NCBI GenBank assembly: GCA_029942065.1
Contig: JAPYTY010000071.1
Span: forward strand, 1-8,997
Length of the DNA: 8,997 nt
Direction: 5' to 3'
DNA from: Acidobacteriota bacterium
GTDB taxonomy: Bacteria; Acidobacteriota; UBA6911; RPQK01; JADFOI01
Shown here: one piece after another, positions 5,451 through 8,997 of the stretch
Numbering within the stretch: the first letter of the stretch is position 1
Layout: every line of letters begins with the position of its first letter
Notes under the pieces: model-generated
Database searches by the model: none
What the model was told of the DNA's origin: nothing
Seen by the model: the letters and a program-made list of their open reading frames with translations, nothing else
Made by a program: the position numbers and the translations under genes

Positions 5451-7052
5451 GTGGCTGAAAGACCATTTGATGTGGCTATCGTGGGGGCTGGTCAGGCCGG
5501 CTGTACCCTGGCCGGAAAGATCGCTGAGAAAGGGGTCAACCCGGCAACGGGTGAGCCGCTTAGAATGGTTGTGTTTGATCGTGGGCCCTACCTGAAGGGA
5601 AAATCGATTCCCGGCTATGGGTCGCATGAGCGAAGGCGAATGTTCACCAACATCGGTCAGGACTTTGTGGGCAGATATACCCGGTGGACCGGGATGCCTG
5701 CCGGAGCCATCCGGAAGGTTCCCATCCTGCCCGGCCAGGAAGTGTTCCTTCAGAGAACCCCCTCCATTTTTGGCGGAGGGACTCTTCACTATACCGCGCG
5801 GACCCGGGCCCCGTTTGATATCGACCTGCAGGTCTGGGAGGAGGAAACAGGTGCGGACTGGGGCCCCAGTATCCTCAAACCCTTCGGAGAACAGATCCAT
5901 CGAGATTTCAATATCCACGTCAGACCGCCGGAGACGTTGTGTCGACTGGATCATCTGGTTCGGGACGCCGCAAATTCCTCCGGGTACGAGCTCTCCGACT
6001 TTCCTATTGCCAAGCAGAACTGTCTGTTGTCGGGCTACTGTGATGGGGTCAATATGTGTAAGTACGATGCCAGACAGGGGAGTTTTGTGGCCTATTTGCC
6101 TTTGGCCGAGGGACGAGGGGCTGAAATGGTGGACAATGCCGCTGTCGAGAGGATTCTCATCGACCGGTCCCGGGGACAAGCCAAAGTGACCGGCCTGGAA
6201 TATGTGCAGGATGGAGTGCACAAGAAGATGGATGTCCCCCATGTGATCGTCTCAGCCGGAAACTATGGGACGCCCCCCTTGCTGTATCGTTCAGGTTATG
6301 GACCTGGGGAACTCACCGAAAATCTGGTGGTCGAGAATCGCAACGTGGGGCGGAACACGGATAATCGGCCCGAAGCCTTCGGGCCGGTTGGAATTTTTGA
6401 CGAACCGGTCTCAGATGGGGCTTTTCGGCACGGAAATGCCTACTACGTCTATCATGATCTGGACTCCAGTCACCGCTATAACCGGCTGGCTATCAGCATT
6501 TGGGCCAGACAGATTCCCTATCCTGATCGGGTGGCCATCGACCCCATGGCGCCCCAGTTCGGTCGTTCCCACAAGCAGTACATGAGCGGCATCAATGATT
6601 CCGGCGGGATGACCCGTGCAAAGGCCGAAATTACCAGCCAATGTATTACCAAACTGGAACTGGTCAGGCCGCGCAATATCCGCGGCTGGATCAACGAGTG
6701 GGGTGAGCAGATCTATCCCGGACACGACCCCCGGATCATTCATGCGATGGAACAAGGCCGTGAGGTCATTTATGACCTGCTCAAGAAGATGGGAGCCCGG
6801 GAAGTGGTGGGAATGGAAAAACCGATCCGAGTGCATCATCTGGAGGCCTTCGTGGGTTCCTGTATTGTAGGCACTGATCCCAGCAACTCGGTGGTCAATC
6901 CGAACTTTGAAACACATGATGTGGAAGGACTCTTCATCTGCGACGGTAGTGTGGTTCCTCGGGCTGCCAGCCAGGGATATGCAGGAACGGTGGCGGCTTT
7001 GGCGTTGCTGGCCGCTTCCCGGATCGTGGCCAGACACTTCAGCAGGGGATGA
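5451..7052 (+). CDS. GMC-fold FAD-dependent oxidoreductase, atypical active site
   Basis: The FAD-binding Rossmann motif GAGQAG is at residues 12-17, with the acidic end of beta-2 at VVFDRG (Asp43) after a short insertion. GGGTLHYTARTR and the later CxxxGxC-like cysteine stretch (CLLSGYCDGVNMC) resemble the gluconate-dehydrogenase/cholesterol-oxidase side of the GMC superfamily. The C-terminal GSCIVGTDP, SVVNPNFETHDVEGLFICDGS and ALALLAA segments fit the family order, and 533 aa is a normal length. Aligned by eye, the usual catalytic His of HxxGGCRMG is Ala466 and the second His/Asn site is near Gly509-Tyr510, so its chemistry may differ or be lost. No signal peptide is visible. The start is GTG 5451: TAG stands three codons upstream and there is no ribosome-binding site. 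The small subunit often found with gluconate-type GMC enzymes is absent. It is probably an operon with the serine hydrolase 24 bp downstream. The substrate is unknown. Confidence 0.85.
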   Translation: MAERPFDVAIVGAGQAGCTLAGKIAEKGVNPATGEPLRMVVFDRGPYLKGKSIPGYGSHERRRMFTNIGQDFVGRYTRWTGMPAGAIRKVPILPGQEVFLQRTPSIFGGGTLHYTARTRAPFDIDLQVWEEETGADWGPSILKPFGEQIHRDFNIHVRPPETLCRLDHLVRDAANSSGYELSDFPIAKQNCLLSGYCDGVNMCKYDARQGSFVAYLPLAEGRGAEMVDNAAVERILIDRSRGQAKVTGLEYVQDGVHKKMDVPHVIVSAGNYGTPPLLYRSGYGPGELTENLVVENRNVGRNTDNRPEAFGPVGIFDEPVSDGAFRHGNAYYVYHDLDSSHRYNRLAISIWARQIPYPDRVAIDPMAPQFGRSHKQYMSGINDSGGMTRAKAEITSQCITKLELVRPRNIRGWINEWGEQIYPGHDPRIIHAMEQGREVIYDLLKKMGAREVVGMEKPIRVHHLEAFVGSCIVGTDPSNSVVNPNFETHDVEGLFICDGSVVPRAASQGYAGTVAALALLAASRIVARHFSRG

Positions 7053-7076
7053 AGTCATGAACAAAGAGATTTGTAG

Positions 7077-8111
7077 ATGAGGCGATCTCGACGTAGGATC
7101 CCCGGGCTTCTGTTCTCCCTGGTGTGGGTCTCCCTGATGATCGCAGAGCCTGCGGCGTCAGAACTGGGATCTTCGGCGCTCGAACCCACCCTCCATGCCC
7201 GGGCTCTGGACCGGGCTTCCCGGTTGCCCCGACTCCGGAGCCTGCTGGTGTCGATCGATGGAGAGCGGGTCGAAGAGCAATATTACAACGGTGCCGGGGC
7301 ATCGGACGGGGCCAATCTGAAATCGGCCTCCAAAAGCATCCTTTCCATCCTGGTGGGGATCGCCCTGGATCAGGGGTACCTTCGGAATGTTCGCGACACG
7401 ATCGGACAGTTCTTTCCCCAGTATCTGGACGAGACGGATGATTCTGGCAAGCAGGCGATCACGATCGAGGATCTGTTGACGATGCGGGCAGGCCTCGAGA
7501 GTACCAGCAGTCGCAACTATGGGCGGTGGGTGCAGAGCAGCAACTGGGTGCGGCACGCTCTTTTGCGGCCCATGACCGACCAACCGGGGGGTCGCATGAT
7601 TTACAGCACCGGCAACTCGCATCTGCTTTCGGCCCTGCTGACCGAATCGACCGCGATGAGCACCCTGGACTTCGCTCGCCGTTACCTGGCCGATCCGCTG
7701 GGCATCCGGATTCGCCCCTGGATGCGTGATCCCCAGGGAATCTACTTCGGGGGCAACGAAATGCATCTGACGCCGCGAGCCATGCTCGAGATCGGTGAGC
7801 TATACCTGAACCGCGGTCGCGCGGGTGATCAGCAGGTGGTTTCCGCGGCCTGGATCGAAGAGTCCTTCAAGCCGCGCACCCAGTCGCGCTGGAGCGGAAA
7901 CGAATACGGCTATGGCTGGTGGATCCGGACGCTGGCCAGGCACAGAGCTTTTTTCGCCTGGGGCTACGGAGGGCAGTTCATCTTCCTGGTGCCCGAGCTC
8001 GAAATGGTGGTAGTGGTCACCTCGTCGGCCGCGCCCCGGCGGGGCCGACGAGGGCATCGGCAGGCTATCTACGACCTGATGGAGCAGGATCTCCTGCCCG
8101 CCGTCAGGTGA
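7077..8111 (+). CDS. Exported serine hydrolase, class C beta-lactamase-like fold
   Basis: A 344-aa member of the beta-lactamase-related serine hydrolase superfamily (penicillin-binding protein fold), probably acting outside the cytoplasm. An N-terminal signal peptide has basic MRRSRRR, a hydrophobic LLFSLVWVSLMIA stretch and a likely cleavage near EPAAS. The nucleophile motif SxxK is Ser83-Ala-Ser-Lys86 within LKSASKSILS. The second motif is Tyr176-Ser-Thr, followed by GNSHLLSALL, with Thr where Asn is common. The third region is WGYGGQ (295-300), followed by the edge strand LEMVVVVTSS. This pattern suits esterase or amidase homologues as well as beta-lactamases, so resistance should not be assumed. 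ATG 7077 has a GAG 8 nt upstream. Its TGA (8109-8111) abuts the stop of the converging propeller gene, leaving no room for a terminator. Confidence 0.85.
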   Translation: MRRSRRRIPGLLFSLVWVSLMIAEPAASELGSSALEPTLHARALDRASRLPRLRSLLVSIDGERVEEQYYNGAGASDGANLKSASKSILSILVGIALDQGYLRNVRDTIGQFFPQYLDETDDSGKQAITIEDLLTMRAGLESTSSRNYGRWVQSSNWVRHALLRPMTDQPGGRMIYSTGNSHLLSALLTESTAMSTLDFARRYLADPLGIRIRPWMRDPQGIYFGGNEMHLTPRAMLEIGELYLNRGRAGDQQVVSAAWIEESFKPRTQSRWSGNEYGYGWWIRTLARHRAFFAWGYGGQFIFLVPELEMVVVVTSSAAPRRGRRGHRQAIYDLMEQDLLPAVR

Positions 8112-8997
8112 TTACTGGGCGGCCGCCAGCGAGGTGATCTTGCTTTTGTCCGGATAAAGTACGCCCACGCCTCCGTCGGGAAGAGCGCGGGTGCTGTACC
8201 AGACGTTTCCGTCGCTGCTGACGTCGATCTTGGGCATGTCGCTTCGCCGGGGCGTTGGGTAATAGGTGAAGGTCTCCGTGTCGGAGTCGAAGCGCGTGAG
8301 AACCCCGCCCAATCCCCCATCGCTCATCCAGATCAAGTCGGTGTTGCGATCCACCATCACGCTGTAGGGCTCCGCGAATCGGGAGACCATGTCATATTCC
8401 ACTCGTTCACCCGTTTCCAGGTTGATCTTACCCAGCTTTCCCTGGCTGTAGACGCCGTACCAGATGATTCCCTGGGAATCGAAGCCCAGTCGCCGCGTGA
8501 CGCAGGGGGGATCGACCAGGGCCTCGTAATCGGTGAAGGTTTCCGTCTCGGGATCGAACACGGAAACCCTACAGCCGTACAGTTCGGCCAGAGCAGGCGT
8601 GCCGTCGGGACTCACATCCATACCGTAGGGCATCGATCTCTTGGTGGGGACACGCCAGATGTCAATCTCCTTGGTCTCACGGTCCCACTTGCCCAGCCCG
8701 TCACCGTAGATCAAGGTGAACCAGACATTCTCCTGGGAATCCAGAACGGGTGTGTGCCCACCCAGGAATCCCTCAGTTCCTGAGGCATCGTAGGGATAGC
8801 GTTCCATGGTCCCGGTTTTGGGGTCCAGCTGTCCCAGATGGCCCTTATCGACCTCCGCCCAGTAGACATACCCTTCGGAATCAACGGTCAGGCCGTGGGG
8901 ATCACCCTCCGGATCGGGCAACTCGAAATCAGTGACCTCTCCCGTTCGCGGATCGAGTCGGCCCACCGCATGGGGAAGGGTGCGTTCGGTGTACCAG
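8112..8997 (-). CDS. Vgb-like (virginiamycin B lyase-type) beta-propeller protein, 5' end beyond window
   Basis: A beta-propeller made of repeats of the form GxLGxLDPxTGxxxxY...DSxGxVWxxx, for example GHLGQLDPKTG, GKLGKINLETG and VYWAEVDKG. At least six such units are visible, as in the Vgb/SMP-30-like streptogramin lyase family. The frame stays open to the right edge, and the extra codons (WYTERTLPHA) are a clear continuation of the repeat. The GTG at 8966 is therefore not the start and the N-terminus is missing. The protein ends shortly after the last blade (TSLAAAQ, TAA 8112-8114). In environmental bacteria such proteins are often exported and of unknown role. True lyase activity on streptogramins cannot be judged here because the catalytic residues cannot be assigned. 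It converges on the serine hydrolase gene. Confidence 0.8.
   Translation of the reverse strand, partial: WYTERTLPHAVGRLDPRTGEVTDFELPDPEGDPHGLTVDSEGYVYWAEVDKGHLGQLDPKTGTMERYPYDASGTEGFLGGHTPVLDSQENVWFTLIYGDGLGKWDRETKEIDIWRVPTKRSMPYGMDVSPDGTPALAELYGCRVSVFDPETETFTDYEALVDPPCVTRRLGFDSQGIIWYGVYSQGKLGKINLETGERVEYDMVSRFAEPYSVMVDRNTDLIWMSDGGLGGVLTRFDSDTETFTYYPTPRRSDMPKIDVSSDGNVWYSTRALPDGGVGVLYPDKSKITSLAAAQ

Noticed and set aside
5385..6242. A 285-codon minus-strand frame opposite the start of the GMC gene
   Set aside because: It is antisense to the FAD-binding region, has no recognisable motif, and runs into repeat DNA at one end.
7077..8111. An antibiotic resistance beta-lactamase
   Set aside because: The fold and SxxK are present, but the second motif is YST rather than YxN and the sequence resembles the general serine hydrolase group, so resistance is unsupported.
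8964..8966. GTG at 8966 as the start of the Vgb-like gene
   Set aside because: The frame stays open to the window edge and the upstream codons (WYTERTLPHA) continue the propeller repeat.

Overview
This window is bacterial chromosomal DNA of moderately high GC with the standard genetic code; TGA ends at least three intact genes. Nothing in it identifies the organism firmly. The N-terminal domain of the secreted BNR protein, the orphan GMC oxidoreductase, the family 5 uracil-DNA glycosylase and the repeat-rich gaps recall Acidobacteriota or a related environmental lineage, but that is an impression. I see no rRNA, tRNA, CRISPR array, transposase, integrase or phage gene.

Left part (1-2176): an N-carbamoylputrescine amidase (aguB type, minus strand) diverges from a radical SAM protein with a SPASM-like cysteine-rich C-terminus (plus strand). 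The gap holds a good sigma70-type promoter for the rightward unit, an extended -10 for aguB, and a 25-codon reading frame with a strong Shine-Dalgarno sequence. That small frame overlaps the start of the radical SAM gene.

Middle (2177-5450): two minus-strand genes lie between two repeat-filled gaps. One encodes a family 5 uracil-DNA glycosylase. The other encodes a secreted protein with a BNR/Asp-box propeller, broken by one in-frame TGA exactly where an Asp-box tryptophan is expected. The gaps (2184-2459 and 5126-5405) are built from the same modules in nearly the same order: a perfect hairpin, a 21-bp motif in opposite orientations, tandem heptanucleotides of several sequences, and a gap-free 90-bp block with 28/28/21-nt internal spacing. 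The first gap is also closed by a 19-bp inverted repeat.

Right part (5451-8997): a GMC-fold FAD oxidoreductase that seems to lack the usual catalytic His and Asn/His is followed 24 bp later by an exported serine hydrolase of the beta-lactamase fold, probably one operon. Converging on it, with stop codons touching, is the 3' part of a Vgb-like beta-propeller gene that runs off the right edge.

The genes do not form one recognisable pathway. The strongest leads for something new are the small frame coupled to the radical SAM/SPASM gene and the modular heptamer/hairpin repeat system.
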